A DNA stretch of 64,000 nt, taken from positions 5,642,001-5,706,000 of the forward strand of contig CP036526.1 in assembly GCA_007741555.1 (NCBI GenBank), given 5' to 3'. Positions 17,584 through 26,971 of this stretch are shown piece by piece. The stretch's first letter is position 1. Every line of letters begins with the position of its first letter. Below the pieces are notes generated by a model that saw nothing but the letters and a program-made list of their open reading frames with translations, did not search any database and was not told where the DNA came from. Both the position numbers and the translations under genes were made by a program. This DNA comes from Stieleria marina (lineage in GTDB: Bacteria > Planctomycetota > Planctomycetia > Pirellulales > Pirellulaceae).

Positions 17584-18333
17584 CTATTTTTTTGCGTCGT
17601 GTTTTTCGAGCAGGTCGATGACAGCCTTGTGGTTGTTTTTTCGTGCAAACAAAAGTGCGTCTTCGCCATCGATATCTTTCGCCGCCGTGTCGGCTCCCGC
17701 CGCAAGCAATAGCTTGACGACTTCGGCTTGTCCTTCCGCAGCGGCAAACATGAGTGCCGTAAATCCTTCATCGCCATCGGCTACGTCGACTTCCGCTTTG
17801 GCGGCAAGCAACTCTTTGACAGTCGTTGCGTTATCGGCCGTCGATGCATACATCAGAGCCGTGCGCCCGATCGCGTCACGATGATTGACTTCCGCGCCGC
17901 GGCCAAGCAGCAGTTTCACGATCGCGGTGTGCCCATTGTACGACGCCAACTGCAAAGCGATCCGTCCATCCGCTCCCTTCGCATTAACACCGGTCCCCGA
18001 ATCAAGTGCCGATCGAACTACCTCCATCTTGCCATTCATCGCCGCGTCACGAAAAGCATCGTCGCTGTATTGCGGAGTCGCTGGTGCCGATTCCACCATT
18101 TCGGACTTGGCAGAATCTGTTTCCGGCGGTGACTTCTGCTCGTCGGAAAGATCCGCACCCGAATCCGCGGCCTTGTCAGCGACGGGCTCTTGGGACACGA
18201 CTTTCGCAGCCACAGGCTCATCCGACACGGGCTTTGCTTCGTCGATGACGTCCGATCCGCAACCGCTGGCGAGCGTGACCATGAACGAAACAGCGAACAG
18301 ACGGACGACTTTTTTTGATTGGATCATTTTCAT
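17584..18333 (-). CDS. Ankyrin-repeat lipoprotein
   Basis: 249 residues. The lipobox LASGC puts the lipidated Cys at residue 25 of MKMIQSKKVVRLFAVSFMVT... and the following Asp/Glu/Pro-rich linker spans about 28-88. Five ankyrin repeats fill the rest (for example DGRIALQLASYNGHTAIVKL and TALMFAAAEGQAEVVKLLLA). The start at 18333 was chosen because it gives the signal peptide; an upstream in-frame ATG (18360) only adds a polar extension. Ankyrin repeats mediate protein-protein contacts, so a role as an envelope-attached scaffold is likely but the partner is unknown. It is convergent with the MoxR operon (17-bp gap) and divergent from the acyltransferase gene (111 bp, shared promoter region). 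Confidence 0.9.
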   Translation of the reverse strand: MKMIQSKKVVRLFAVSFMVTLASGCGSDVIDEAKPVSDEPVAAKVVSQEPVADKAADSGADLSDEQKSPPETDSAKSEMVESAPATPQYSDDAFRDAAMNGKMEVVRSALDSGTGVNAKGADGRIALQLASYNGHTAIVKLLLGRGAEVNHRDAIGRTALMYASTADNATTVKELLAAKAEVDVADGDEGFTALMFAAAEGQAEVVKLLLAAGADTAAKDIDGEDALLFARKNNHKAVIDLLEKHDAKK

Positions 18334-18444
18334 GCGGGCCAGCTTAGCGGATGTCAGCATTGATGAGATGGGGTGAATGCTGGCAATAGCCCGATTCAGT
18401 GCTTGGGCTTCCGCTGATTTACCTTGATTTGGTATTTGGCAGGC

Positions 18445-19767
18445 ATGAACGCGCCGTCTCACCGTCTGCCGTCCCTCCGCCTGCACAGCAGCGACGCCGC
18501 CTCTTCGGCCGGCAAGCTGGATTTGCCGGGCCTCAACACGGTCCGCGCGGTTGCCGCCCTAGGGGTCGTCATGCTGCACGCGGGAGTGCCTTACTTGCAA
18601 CACCCCATGCCGGGTTTGCAGTGGTCCGTTCGCGACACGACCAGTGCCCCCGTGGATTATCTTTTCTGGGCGATCGAAATTTTTATCATGCCTGTTTTCT
18701 TGCTACTGGCAGGATTCTTGGCTTGGCAAACCCTCGCTCGCAAAGGCCACATTCCACTGCTACGCAGCCGAGCAAAAAGGCTGCTCGTGCCACTGCTTTT
18801 TGGAATGCTGGTGGTGCTTCCAATTGATCTGTACATCTGGGTCGCCGGTTGGATTTCCGATGGTTTGGTTTCGCCCGTCAAGCTGAAGAGCCTGAAGTTT
18901 GACGGCTCGATTGGCCAAAACATTTGGGGCCTCAGCCATCTTTGGTTTTTGCTGTATCTGTTTTTGTACGTCGCCGTCACGGCCTTCATTGTTCAGCTCA
19001 CCCACAAATCGAAACGACTATTTTGGTTCACAAACCGTCTGGCCTCGTCCGGCTACGGTTTGACCGCGATGGTTTTATTCGCGGTAGGTGCACTGACGCT
19101 TACATTTCGGCCCGAAGTGGTTTGGGGGTTTCAGCACGCGTTTGCGCCGGTACCGAGCAAATGGATCTACAGCGGAACCTTCTTTGCCGGAGGCATGTTG
19201 CTGGCCGTCGCCGATCCAGCCATGAATCAGCTCAAGCAACACACCGCTCGCATCGTGCCACTTGCAGTACTGTTTCTAGCCGCCGCCGTGGTGTTAGGAC
19301 GCTGGCAATTGGGCACTGAAATGCGAGCTGCCGCGGGAGACGTAATTGATTCGCCGCAGTCAGCCGAAAACCTCCTGGCAGCCGTCACGCTGGCATTGGT
19401 GACGACGATGAGCGCCTGGCTGGTGTCACTGTCCCTGGTCGGAATCGCAGTCTTGACAGTTCGCCGAAACAGTTTGTTGATGCAGTACTTGGCAGCCGCG
19501 TCCTTTTGGGTGTACTTGGTGCATCATCCTCTGCTGGGGCTAACCCACATCGATCTAAAATGGCTGTTGCCGGGCACGTCCCCTCTTCTGAAGATGGGCC
19601 TAGCGTTCTCCGTCAGCACCGCGGTGTCCCTGGCGACCTACGAAGCCTTCATTCGAAAAACCTCCTTAGGTCGAATGCTTGGTTTTGCTTGGGCAGGACC
19701 AAGCCAACCGGCAGTGAAACCACCGCTTGACCAAACGATAGCCGACGACCAACAGATGGCAGCGTGA
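18445..19767 (+). CDS. Acyltransferase 3 family membrane protein
   Basis: 440 residues with about ten hydrophobic helices. The N-terminal pattern LPGLNTVRAVAALGVVMLHA, with a conserved Arg and His, is the hallmark of acyltransferase family 3 (OafA/MdoC type), membrane enzymes that move acetyl or other acyl groups onto sugars or lipids of the envelope. A second Arg-rich loop (LLRSRAKRLLVPLLFGMLVV) is also typical. ATG 18445 is preferred to a TTG 21 nt upstream because it directly precedes the polar N-terminus. No sugar-pathway gene is adjacent, so the substrate cannot be read from context. Confidence 0.9.
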   Translation: MNAPSHRLPSLRLHSSDAASSAGKLDLPGLNTVRAVAALGVVMLHAGVPYLQHPMPGLQWSVRDTTSAPVDYLFWAIEIFIMPVFLLLAGFLAWQTLARKGHIPLLRSRAKRLLVPLLFGMLVVLPIDLYIWVAGWISDGLVSPVKLKSLKFDGSIGQNIWGLSHLWFLLYLFLYVAVTAFIVQLTHKSKRLFWFTNRLASSGYGLTAMVLFAVGALTLTFRPEVVWGFQHAFAPVPSKWIYSGTFFAGGMLLAVADPAMNQLKQHTARIVPLAVLFLAAAVVLGRWQLGTEMRAAAGDVIDSPQSAENLLAAVTLALVTTMSAWLVSLSLVGIAVLTVRRNSLLMQYLAAASFWVYLVHHPLLGLTHIDLKWLLPGTSPLLKMGLAFSVSTAVSLATYEAFIRKTSLGRMLGFAWAGPSQPAVKPPLDQTIADDQQMAA

Positions 19768-19879
19768 TCGAGCGGATTGACGCAACTGGTGGGCCCGAAA
19801 CCCTTGCCCTCGTCGATTCAGGCTCGCTGAGCTAAAACGGTGCCTGATTCAACCGCAGTTTTTTAGTCGTAGTAGCAGC

Positions 19880-20929
19880 ATGGCCAAAGGTCTTTTCACT
19901 CAGGGAATGTGCATCCTCTTGGAGGAGCCGATTTCGATCGCCGAGCTAGAAGACTGCCTCAAGGACTTTCAAGTCGTTGGCAGGCATGAATCGATCGAAG
20001 ACGACGATTCGCCCGAAACACTGGTATTGAGCTACCGCCCCGAAGTCAAAGGGCATCTCTTGGTGACTCCGTCGACGGCGGTTTGGCCCGATGACATGGG
20101 TGATCCCGATGAGTCGCCCGAACTCTTTGTGGCTTGGTCGCTCGGCCAATTCGGACCGCTCGCGTTTCCTGGTTGCCTGGACCGCGCGACCGAACAGTCA
20201 TGGGGTTGGGAAAAGGGTGCTGATATCGCCCAAGGTCACACCGCGCACGTTCGATTCTTGATCAGCTACGTCCTCGGCGGCGAAGAAGACGACGACGACC
20301 AAGATGTGCCGTTGGTTCCAGACGACTACGATCCCATGGACGAAATGAAATTCCTGACCAAAGCAGTCTCTGCGGTTTTGGAATTGCCCAAGGCGATCTG
20401 TTATTTCAACCCAGGTGGTGAAGTCCTGCGAGACGAAAACGGTCTACGATCGGGCCTGAATTACGCTTGGAACCACGACCTTCCGCCGCTGGACATGTGG
20501 ACCAACGTTCGATTGTTCCGCGCAAGCGATTCCTGGGCATTGATGGACACGGTCGGCAATGGGCAACTGGACTTGCCCGATCTAGAGGCGATCTACGACA
20601 GCGAAAAATACGAACCCGCCGATGTCGAACGTTTCTTGCGGAACGCGTCGCTGTACATGCTGAACACAAACGAAGATGTCGACGAAGGCGACACCGCCGA
20701 CGGTCCCGGTGACATCACCTGGACTGCCATGGAATGCGACGAAGCACTTTCGGACCCACCGCGTCCGACCATCCGCTGGATGCCCGATGACGGCAGTGAT
20801 CCCCCAGAAGATCTACTGGACCGTGGTGACATCATCGACGATCTGGACGACATCGATTTCGACGGTGAAGATGATGACGACGAGGCGAGCGATTTAGATG
20901 ACCCACTGGCCGATTTGGACGACGCCTAG
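19880..20929 (+). CDS. DUF4261 domain protein with acidic tail
   Basis: 349 residues, cytoplasmic, no signal peptide. Residues 1-260 match the DUF4261 layout as I recall it (LFTQGMCILLEEPISIAELE, ELPKAICYFNPGGEVL, PLDMWTNVRLFRA). The domain has no assigned activity. The last 60 residues are extremely acidic (IDDLDDIDFDGEDDDDEASD), and another acidic loop (GGEEDDDDQDVP) lies near 133-145; both are probably disordered. It seems to be a single-gene unit, with 112 bp before it and 48 bp after it. I cannot assign a function. Confidence 0.8.
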   Translation: MAKGLFTQGMCILLEEPISIAELEDCLKDFQVVGRHESIEDDDSPETLVLSYRPEVKGHLLVTPSTAVWPDDMGDPDESPELFVAWSLGQFGPLAFPGCLDRATEQSWGWEKGADIAQGHTAHVRFLISYVLGGEEDDDDQDVPLVPDDYDPMDEMKFLTKAVSAVLELPKAICYFNPGGEVLRDENGLRSGLNYAWNHDLPPLDMWTNVRLFRASDSWALMDTVGNGQLDLPDLEAIYDSEKYEPADVERFLRNASLYMLNTNEDVDEGDTADGPGDITWTAMECDEALSDPPRPTIRWMPDDGSDPPEDLLDRGDIIDDLDDIDFDGEDDDDEASDLDDPLADLDDA

Positions 20930-20977
20930 CCAAGTCGCTCCGCTGCATCGCCTACAATCCAAGCACACTGTTTCTTC

Positions 20978-23728
20978 ATGAATGGGTGGGCAACGATGTT
21001 CTGCGGCAAATCTGCAACACAAGACACCATCGTACGAATCTTCGTACGACTCGTTTTTTTCCTAGCGTTATTGGCCTCCTGCCCATCGGCGGCTCATAGC
21101 GATGAAGCCGCCAAAGCACTGTTCCCCGGTGCCAAGCATGTCGTCGATGTGGTCCGACTTCCCGACGGACAAATGGTGTATCTCCACGGCGATGAAGGCC
21201 CCTGCAAAATCAATCCCCAAACGGGTTTGCTACTGCCGATCCACCGCCATGCTGGCAAGTACGCCAAACACTTTGAGCGTCTTTTCCAAAACCCCAAAAA
21301 GCCTTCGGAGTACTTTTCGATTGCACATTTGAAATCGGACAAGTCGTACGGGCTGGCGATCTTTCGCTACCGAGGAGGTCAAATTACCGAGACACGCACG
21401 GGCCGAATGCGTGATCCCCAGTTCTATCAAAACAAGCATGGCGTCGTATTCGTTTGGTCACGACACGTCCCCGAAATCCGTTGGATCAGCGCGACGTCCC
21501 ATGGCAAAATCGAACTGCCGCTGCTAAATCCCCAGGACCGACACAACGTCAAATGGATTCGCCCGATATCAGCCACCGAATCCGCAGACGGCACGGTCGC
21601 GTTGGGGAGCATCCTTGACCCGCATTTTAAACCCAAAGGGATGAACGGCGTCCTGATTTTCAAACCCGCTGACGACTACTCCCAACCAGGAACGGTCAAG
21701 CGCGTCCCGATGCCCGATCAAATCACCGGGCCAATGTGCTTTGATGACAACAACCATTTGCGGATGATCAATCATGATTCAATGTTAGACATCGACGCAA
21801 ATGGCATCACGCAGACACAATCATTCGCCCCGATGACGTTCGACGGCGAAAAGCTGGTGCCGGTTTTGTTTTGGAACGACGCTGCGGGAAACCCGACCGC
21901 AACGTGGCGACAACTTAATCGCTCGATGCGCCGCTACGACGTTGCGGGTTTTGAAGACGGCCGACTGCATCGCTTTGCAACCTGGAACGAGGATCACTGG
22001 GACGTACTTACCAAAGGCATGAACCAACGACTGTACGCGCCATCACAAATTTTGCTTGATGCAAACAACGACCGATGGCTGACGGGCTGCGATGGTTCGC
22101 TCTATTTCTCGCAGCGTCACAACAAAATCAAAGAGCTGGATTGGCGATCCGGTATCGAAGTGCAAACGATCACGCACGCAAAGATCATCGACGACGATCT
22201 ATGGCTGTTCGATCGAACCCATCGAAACGAAATCACTCAGCGATTGAATCTGGAAAGTCTCCGCCGTCATTCAAGTGCCACCAAAAGCAAAACATCACCG
22301 CGACTTGGACGATGGAACGTCGTCTACGCCCACAAGTCATCCGAGACCTTTGCAAGAAATCAGTCGTGTGCTGTCAGCCTGAGCGGTCGGCTGATCGGAT
22401 GGAACACGACCGGAATGCACCAGTCAAAATTGCCTGCCGACGCCAATCTGCGACAACATCTCTGGGGCGTCAGCGATCCGGAGCGACAGATCGGCCTCGA
22501 TAGCCGCGGCCACTTTTGGATATTCGATTCGGCAGATGATCCTACTGTCATGAGATCATCCGACGGAAAGTGGGAAACGATCGGCAAGCGTTCCAACGAC
22601 GAATCACCTTTCCAAATGGCGCTCAGATCCTGCCTAGATGCCGACTCGCCAGAACTTGAGATTGGATTCGGGCGTTCATCAGCAGCGATTGGATCAAACC
22701 GACGGATCGTCTACCGAGCTCCATCAAATCAACTAGCAGTGTTTTCTGCTGGCAAATGGCAACGATTTCCTTTACCCAAACACTTGCAGGATTCAGCCGT
22801 CTTTGAAGTCGCACTTCATGACGATGATGTCCAAGCCACGATCACTGACGGATCCGTCTGGCAAATTTCGTTCGACGAATTACTGCAGCAAAACGAAAAC
22901 CGTGCCGCAAAGTCCGATCTTTCCGGCACGGCCCGACGCCGCCCCCAAGAGAACTGGCACCGCGTTTCTTCCACGCGAAAAGCACCGCTAAACGGACGGC
23001 CTCAACCGCCGAAATCTTGGAACTGGAAAGACGACGACGTGATCTGGCGACGCTATTCAGACTCTGGTTCTTATTTGATCAAGAAACAAAACAGCCTAGC
23101 GATCCAGCTACATGATGAAAGCTGGATGCGGTGCGACACGACCAAGACTCCGCTGCAAGGAATGACGCATTTCCGATTGGCAAGACCAAGCGTCGGAGGA
23201 AAATTTGCCTTCTTGGCCCTGCAGGATCATGCCCTAAAGATCGCTGTTTACACGCCGCCGGCTTCCTCAGAACCTATCAGCAGTACCGACCTAGGGACGT
23301 TCAGCCAACCGGGCGTAGCCGTTCGATTGGCCCCCAACGCAGAAATCCTCTCTCAAAAGACATGGTCTCGTTACCGCGTCGACAATCTCCGCTGGTCGCA
23401 GTGGGAGATGAACGGACAAGTCAAGTTGCCGGCCGTCAATGGCATCGGCCCGCATCGCTTGACTGTTCAACACCGTGACTCCGAATCATTGTCGCGGATT
23501 CAGCAAAGCAGTTACCGTTTCTCGGTGTCGTACTCGATCGCCGATCAGGTTGAACCATTGGTCAAACAACTAGATGCCGACAGTTTCGCCAAACGCGACC
23601 GGGCGACACGAAGCCTGATCCAATGGGGACCAGCTGTGCGGAATCTGTTGCCACGCAAGTCGAACACGATGAGCCTGGAAACACGCAAACGCATTGATCA
23701 AATCTTGCACACAATCGATCAGCAGTAA
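20978..23728 (+). CDS. Large exported protein with planctomycete C-terminal repeat motif
   Basis: 916 residues. An N-terminal signal (VRLVFFLALLASCPSAAHSD, near residue 24-42) exports the protein. The body is rich in Trp, His and short beta segments such as LPDGQMVYLHGDEGPCKINP and DANNDRWLTGCDGSLYFSQ, which suggests a propeller-like fold. The last 60 residues (QLDADSFAKRDRATRSLIQW, then SLETRKRIDQIL) match a short helical module that I know from the C-termini of planctomycete repeat proteins. ATG 20978 is used; ATG 20996 is an alternative that would also keep the signal. The function is unknown. Confidence 0.8.
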   Translation: MNGWATMFCGKSATQDTIVRIFVRLVFFLALLASCPSAAHSDEAAKALFPGAKHVVDVVRLPDGQMVYLHGDEGPCKINPQTGLLLPIHRHAGKYAKHFERLFQNPKKPSEYFSIAHLKSDKSYGLAIFRYRGGQITETRTGRMRDPQFYQNKHGVVFVWSRHVPEIRWISATSHGKIELPLLNPQDRHNVKWIRPISATESADGTVALGSILDPHFKPKGMNGVLIFKPADDYSQPGTVKRVPMPDQITGPMCFDDNNHLRMINHDSMLDIDANGITQTQSFAPMTFDGEKLVPVLFWNDAAGNPTATWRQLNRSMRRYDVAGFEDGRLHRFATWNEDHWDVLTKGMNQRLYAPSQILLDANNDRWLTGCDGSLYFSQRHNKIKELDWRSGIEVQTITHAKIIDDDLWLFDRTHRNEITQRLNLESLRRHSSATKSKTSPRLGRWNVVYAHKSSETFARNQSCAVSLSGRLIGWNTTGMHQSKLPADANLRQHLWGVSDPERQIGLDSRGHFWIFDSADDPTVMRSSDGKWETIGKRSNDESPFQMALRSCLDADSPELEIGFGRSSAAIGSNRRIVYRAPSNQLAVFSAGKWQRFPLPKHLQDSAVFEVALHDDDVQATITDGSVWQISFDELLQQNENRAAKSDLSGTARRRPQENWHRVSSTRKAPLNGRPQPPKSWNWKDDDVIWRRYSDSGSYLIKKQNSLAIQLHDESWMRCDTTKTPLQGMTHFRLARPSVGGKFAFLALQDHALKIAVYTPPASSEPISSTDLGTFSQPGVAVRLAPNAEILSQKTWSRYRVDNLRWSQWEMNGQVKLPAVNGIGPHRLTVQHRDSESLSRIQQSSYRFSVSYSIADQVEPLVKQLDADSFAKRDRATRSLIQWGPAVRNLLPRKSNTMSLETRKRIDQILHTIDQQ

Positions 23729-23803
23729 CCAAGGGACTGAGACCCATGCGGCGTGGTTGTCAGCTACCAACAATACTACTTCCACCGTTCCTTGGAGTCC
23801 CCT

Positions 23804-25282
23804 TTGTCGTCCAACAATATCCAACATGTTCTCATCTGCGGCGCAACCGGCTACGTCGGCGGACGCTTGGTGCCGCGTTTCTTAGAACGTGGTTTAACCG
23901 TGCGTTGCCTGGTACGCAGCCCCGAAAAACTGCGAGCATTTCCTTGGCATGACCACCCGAATTTGGAAGTGATCGAAGGCAATCTGGACGACGTCGAAAC
24001 CGTACGCCGATCAGCCGAGGGAACCCACGCAGCGTACTATCTGGTCCATGCAATGATCAGCGCCGGAGGTGACTACGCCCAGCGTGACCGCGAGTTGGCG
24101 ACCAGCTTTGTCGAAGCTCTCAAGGGCACCAGTTGCCAGAGGATCGTGTACTTGGGAGGCCTTGGCGAACTTGGACCTAACTTGAGCGATCACCTGGCCA
24201 GCCGCCGCGAGGTCGCCCAAATCCTGCAAACCAGCGATTGTGCGGTCACTGTCTTTCGCGCGGCGATGATCATCGGCTCCGGTTCCGCCTCCTTTGAAAT
24301 CCTGCGCTACCTGGTCGAACGATTGCCTATCATGGTGACACCCAAGTGGGTGAAAATGGAAACGCAGCCGATCGCGATCCGTGATGTGCTGCGATACTTG
24401 GTCGAATGCCTGGACGTGCCAGAGACAGCAGGTTCCGTGATCGATATCGGCGGGCAAGACGTGTTCTCTTACCAAGACCTGATGCAATTGATGGCCAAGG
24501 CACTGGGACTTCGCCGACGCATTATTGTGCCGGTTCCCGTGCTTACTCCCAAACTTAGTTCGGCTTGGATCTCGCTGGTGACACCCGTCAACGCACGTAT
24601 CGCAAGACCCTTGGCCGAAGGGCTACGCAATCGAACGGTTTGCCGAAACGACGTCGCACAACAATTGATGCCCGGACCACTGTTCGATGTCCAAGACGCC
24701 ATTGACGCAGCACTTGGAAAACTGAAGGTCGGCAACATCGAAACTCGCTGGTCCACCGCGGGCGAAATGCCAGGCGACCCAGAGTGGTCCGGCGGCAAGG
24801 TTTTTCAAGACGAAAGGTCGTGCGTGATTGATGCGTCACCACAAAATACGTTCGCAGCGCTTAGCCGCATCGGTGGACGCTATGGGTACTGGGGCGGAGA
24901 CTGGCTTTGGTGGGTACGCGGCTTGATGGACAAAGCGATTGGCGGTCCGGGACTCAGGCGGGGCCGGCGCCACCCCAGCGAATTAAGCTACGGCGAGGCG
25001 GTCGATTTTTGGCGGATCAACGGTTACGAAGACGGCAGCTGGCTCAGACTGCATGCTGAGATGAAATTGCCCGGCGATGCTGAGTTGGATTTTCAAGTGC
25101 ATCCGCATGCGGATGGCAAAAGCGAGCTAGTACAAACCGCCCGCTTCCGCCCAAGAGGACTGTTGGGTATCGCCTATTGGTGGGCGGTGTATCCACTGCA
25201 CTTTTTTGTCTTTCCAAACATGGTCAACGGCATCAAGCGAGATGCGGAAACGCTCCAATCCAATGGAACCGCATCGGCTTAG
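23804..25282 (+). CDS. NAD(P)-binding SDR fused to DUF2867
   Basis: 492 residues. The N-terminal atypical SDR/NmrA-like domain starts with the Rossmann motif HVLICGATGYVGGRLVPRFL and covers about 1-300. The C-terminal 180 residues match DUF2867 (GRYGYWGGDWLWWVRGLMDK, HPSELSYGEAVDFWRINGYE). Similar two-domain proteins occur widely in bacteria and probably reduce or bind hydrophobic ligands; the substrate is not known. TTG at 23804 is chosen because a GGAG (23794-23797) lies 6 nt upstream and the frame then enters the Rossmann strand at once. A GTG at 23753 would add 17 residues unlike the family N-terminus. Confidence 0.85.
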   Translation: MSSNNIQHVLICGATGYVGGRLVPRFLERGLTVRCLVRSPEKLRAFPWHDHPNLEVIEGNLDDVETVRRSAEGTHAAYYLVHAMISAGGDYAQRDRELATSFVEALKGTSCQRIVYLGGLGELGPNLSDHLASRREVAQILQTSDCAVTVFRAAMIIGSGSASFEILRYLVERLPIMVTPKWVKMETQPIAIRDVLRYLVECLDVPETAGSVIDIGGQDVFSYQDLMQLMAKALGLRRRIIVPVPVLTPKLSSAWISLVTPVNARIARPLAEGLRNRTVCRNDVAQQLMPGPLFDVQDAIDAALGKLKVGNIETRWSTAGEMPGDPEWSGGKVFQDERSCVIDASPQNTFAALSRIGGRYGYWGGDWLWWVRGLMDKAIGGPGLRRGRRHPSELSYGEAVDFWRINGYEDGSWLRLHAEMKLPGDAELDFQVHPHADGKSELVQTARFRPRGLLGIAYWWAVYPLHFFVFPNMVNGIKRDAETLQSNGTASA

Positions 25283-25584
25283 CTAGACGCATCGAGAGAC
25301 TCTTGACGCTGCAGCACGGCAATCGCTTTGCTGAAATGGCCGCATGCCGAATCCGCCGGCCAGTGTATCCACGCTACTTCTACCGCTAGTGATTCTGGGG
25401 CAATGGCTTTCGCCGGAGCCGTGATTGATGCCCCTAAAAATCCTAGGTTCCCCGAATAAGGGGATTTAAAATCCGTAATTTAAAAGCTCGTGAATTCTGC
25501 TCAGCAAGGGTTATTCAACAAAACTGAGTGGATATGATTGAAGGGCTTTTTTGTCCAGGCCCTGCTTTTCTACGGTCGTAATTG
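25283..25584. other. Intergenic region, AT-rich with inverted repeats
   Basis: 302 bp. It holds a weak hairpin TCCCC-GAATAA-GGGGA (25449-25464) that may end the upstream transcript, directly followed by a 13-bp palindrome GGATTTAAAATCC (25462-25474). A second hairpin, AGGGC/GCCCT with a 12-nt loop (25542-25563), sits about 20 nt before the beta-helix start and may structure its 5' leader. No gene is seen. Confidence 0.5.
25449..25470 (+). terminator. Weak terminator candidate after SDR-DUF2867 gene
   Basis: A 5-bp GC-rich stem (TCCCC/GGGGA, 6-nt loop GAATAA) is followed by the AT-rich run TTTAAAAT. The stem is short and the T-run is interrupted, so termination is uncertain. Confidence 0.3.
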
Positions 25585-26787
25585 ATGAACCACTTTTTTC
25601 TGTCACGTCTTGCTTCCGTTTCCGCGATCGTCGTCGGAATGCTCTTGCTCGCTTCTTCGGTGGATGCGGCAAATTACTACGTGGCGACTTGGGGCTCGGA
25701 CAATCGTTCCTCCAGCGAAGCGCAGAGCCGATCGACGCCTTGGCGAACGATCCAGCGTGGGTTGGACACCGCGGGCTCAGGTGATCAAGTCATCGTGTTC
25801 GACGGCACCTACAGTGAACACGTTTCCTTTCGACGAGGCGGCAGTCGCAACAATGATCTGATTTTGCGAACGCAGAACACACATGGTGCCAGAATCGTTG
25901 GTTCGATTTCAGCGTCGGATAAAAACTACATTCGTATCCAAGGATTTGACGTTCGAAACCCAGGTGACCAACAGTTGACCAAAGGCATCTCACTGTATCG
26001 CTGTCACCACGTCAAAGTCCGCAGCAATCGTGTCCACGATTGTTATGGAGGCGGGATTGCGATCGATCGATCCGACTGGATCCTCGTCGAATGGAACCTC
26101 GTTTTCCGAAACGCTTACTGGGACGTCAAACAGCACAGTGGCATTTCGATCTACCAGCCGCAGTACCGTAGTAGCGATTCGCAGAAGTACGGCATCATCA
26201 TTCGCAACAACACGTGCTGGCGAAACTGGAACTACGTTGACAATCCGCTTTGGGGCCGCCCCACAGATGGCAACGGCATTGTCTTAGACGACTTTTTAAA
26301 CGAGCAACCCGGTGGTGGTGCTCCTTACGATCGAATGACCGTTGTCGAAAACAACTTGTGTTTTGGCAACGGTGGTCAAGGCATCCACAATTATCTAAGC
26401 CAGAACGTACGCATCCGAAATAACACCTGCGTCAACAATTTGGGCAGCTTTGATTTTGGCGGCGAAGTTTCGGTGGTCAGCTGCAACCGCATCTACGTCT
26501 ACAACAACATCCTGTCACCGCGTGCGAACAAGAATGCCGCGTTGCAGTACCAATCAACCGATTTCTGGTTCGGTTTCAACATCATTGACGGCCCCACGCG
26601 AGGCGTGCCGCAAGACGGCAGCAACATCTACGGCCCGGCACTTTTCCAGAGCGGGAGCTTCAAGCTGGAACCTTTCAGTCCGGCCGTTGACTCCGGTTTA
26701 CCACGGTCCGATCAATTTTATCTGGATATCGATGGCCAACGACGTGCCGTCGGCAACATCGATCGCGGCGCGGCAGAGCTTCAATAG
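25585..26787 (+). CDS. Secreted right-handed parallel beta-helix protein
   Basis: 400 residues. The signal peptide (FLSRLASVSAIVVGMLLLAS, then SVDA) is followed by a DUF1565-like start (NYYVATWGSDNRSSSEAQSR, PWRTIQRGLDTAGSGDQVIV) and then by beta-helix coils rich in Asn ladders (YGIIIRNNTCWRNWNYVDNP, NVRIRNNTCVNNLGSFDFGG). A C-terminal VDSGLPRSDQFYLDIDGQRR motif ends the helix. Such proteins bind or cleave polysaccharide (pectate-lyase-like superfamily). I see no clear catalytic residue set, so binding or structural roles are as likely as lyase activity. ATG 25585 is used; a TTG lies immediately before it. Confidence 0.88.
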   Translation: MNHFFLSRLASVSAIVVGMLLLASSVDAANYYVATWGSDNRSSSEAQSRSTPWRTIQRGLDTAGSGDQVIVFDGTYSEHVSFRRGGSRNNDLILRTQNTHGARIVGSISASDKNYIRIQGFDVRNPGDQQLTKGISLYRCHHVKVRSNRVHDCYGGGIAIDRSDWILVEWNLVFRNAYWDVKQHSGISIYQPQYRSSDSQKYGIIIRNNTCWRNWNYVDNPLWGRPTDGNGIVLDDFLNEQPGGGAPYDRMTVVENNLCFGNGGQGIHNYLSQNVRIRNNTCVNNLGSFDFGGEVSVVSCNRIYVYNNILSPRANKNAALQYQSTDFWFGFNIIDGPTRGVPQDGSNIYGPALFQSGSFKLEPFSPAVDSGLPRSDQFYLDIDGQRRAVGNIDRGAAELQ

Positions 26788-26971
26788 GGAATCCATCCCG
26801 ACGCCGAAGCCCCGTGTTTTGCGGTACGAATCAGCGTTTTGCTGCTCCGACTGGTCCTGACCAGGCTAATTGGCAAATCGTTGGCAACTAAGATTTGTTC
26901 AGTGGTGGTTTGGTAACTAGGGTGTAACAGACAATACAAGTCTGCATGTTCCACCCGCGAGGCTAGTTGCC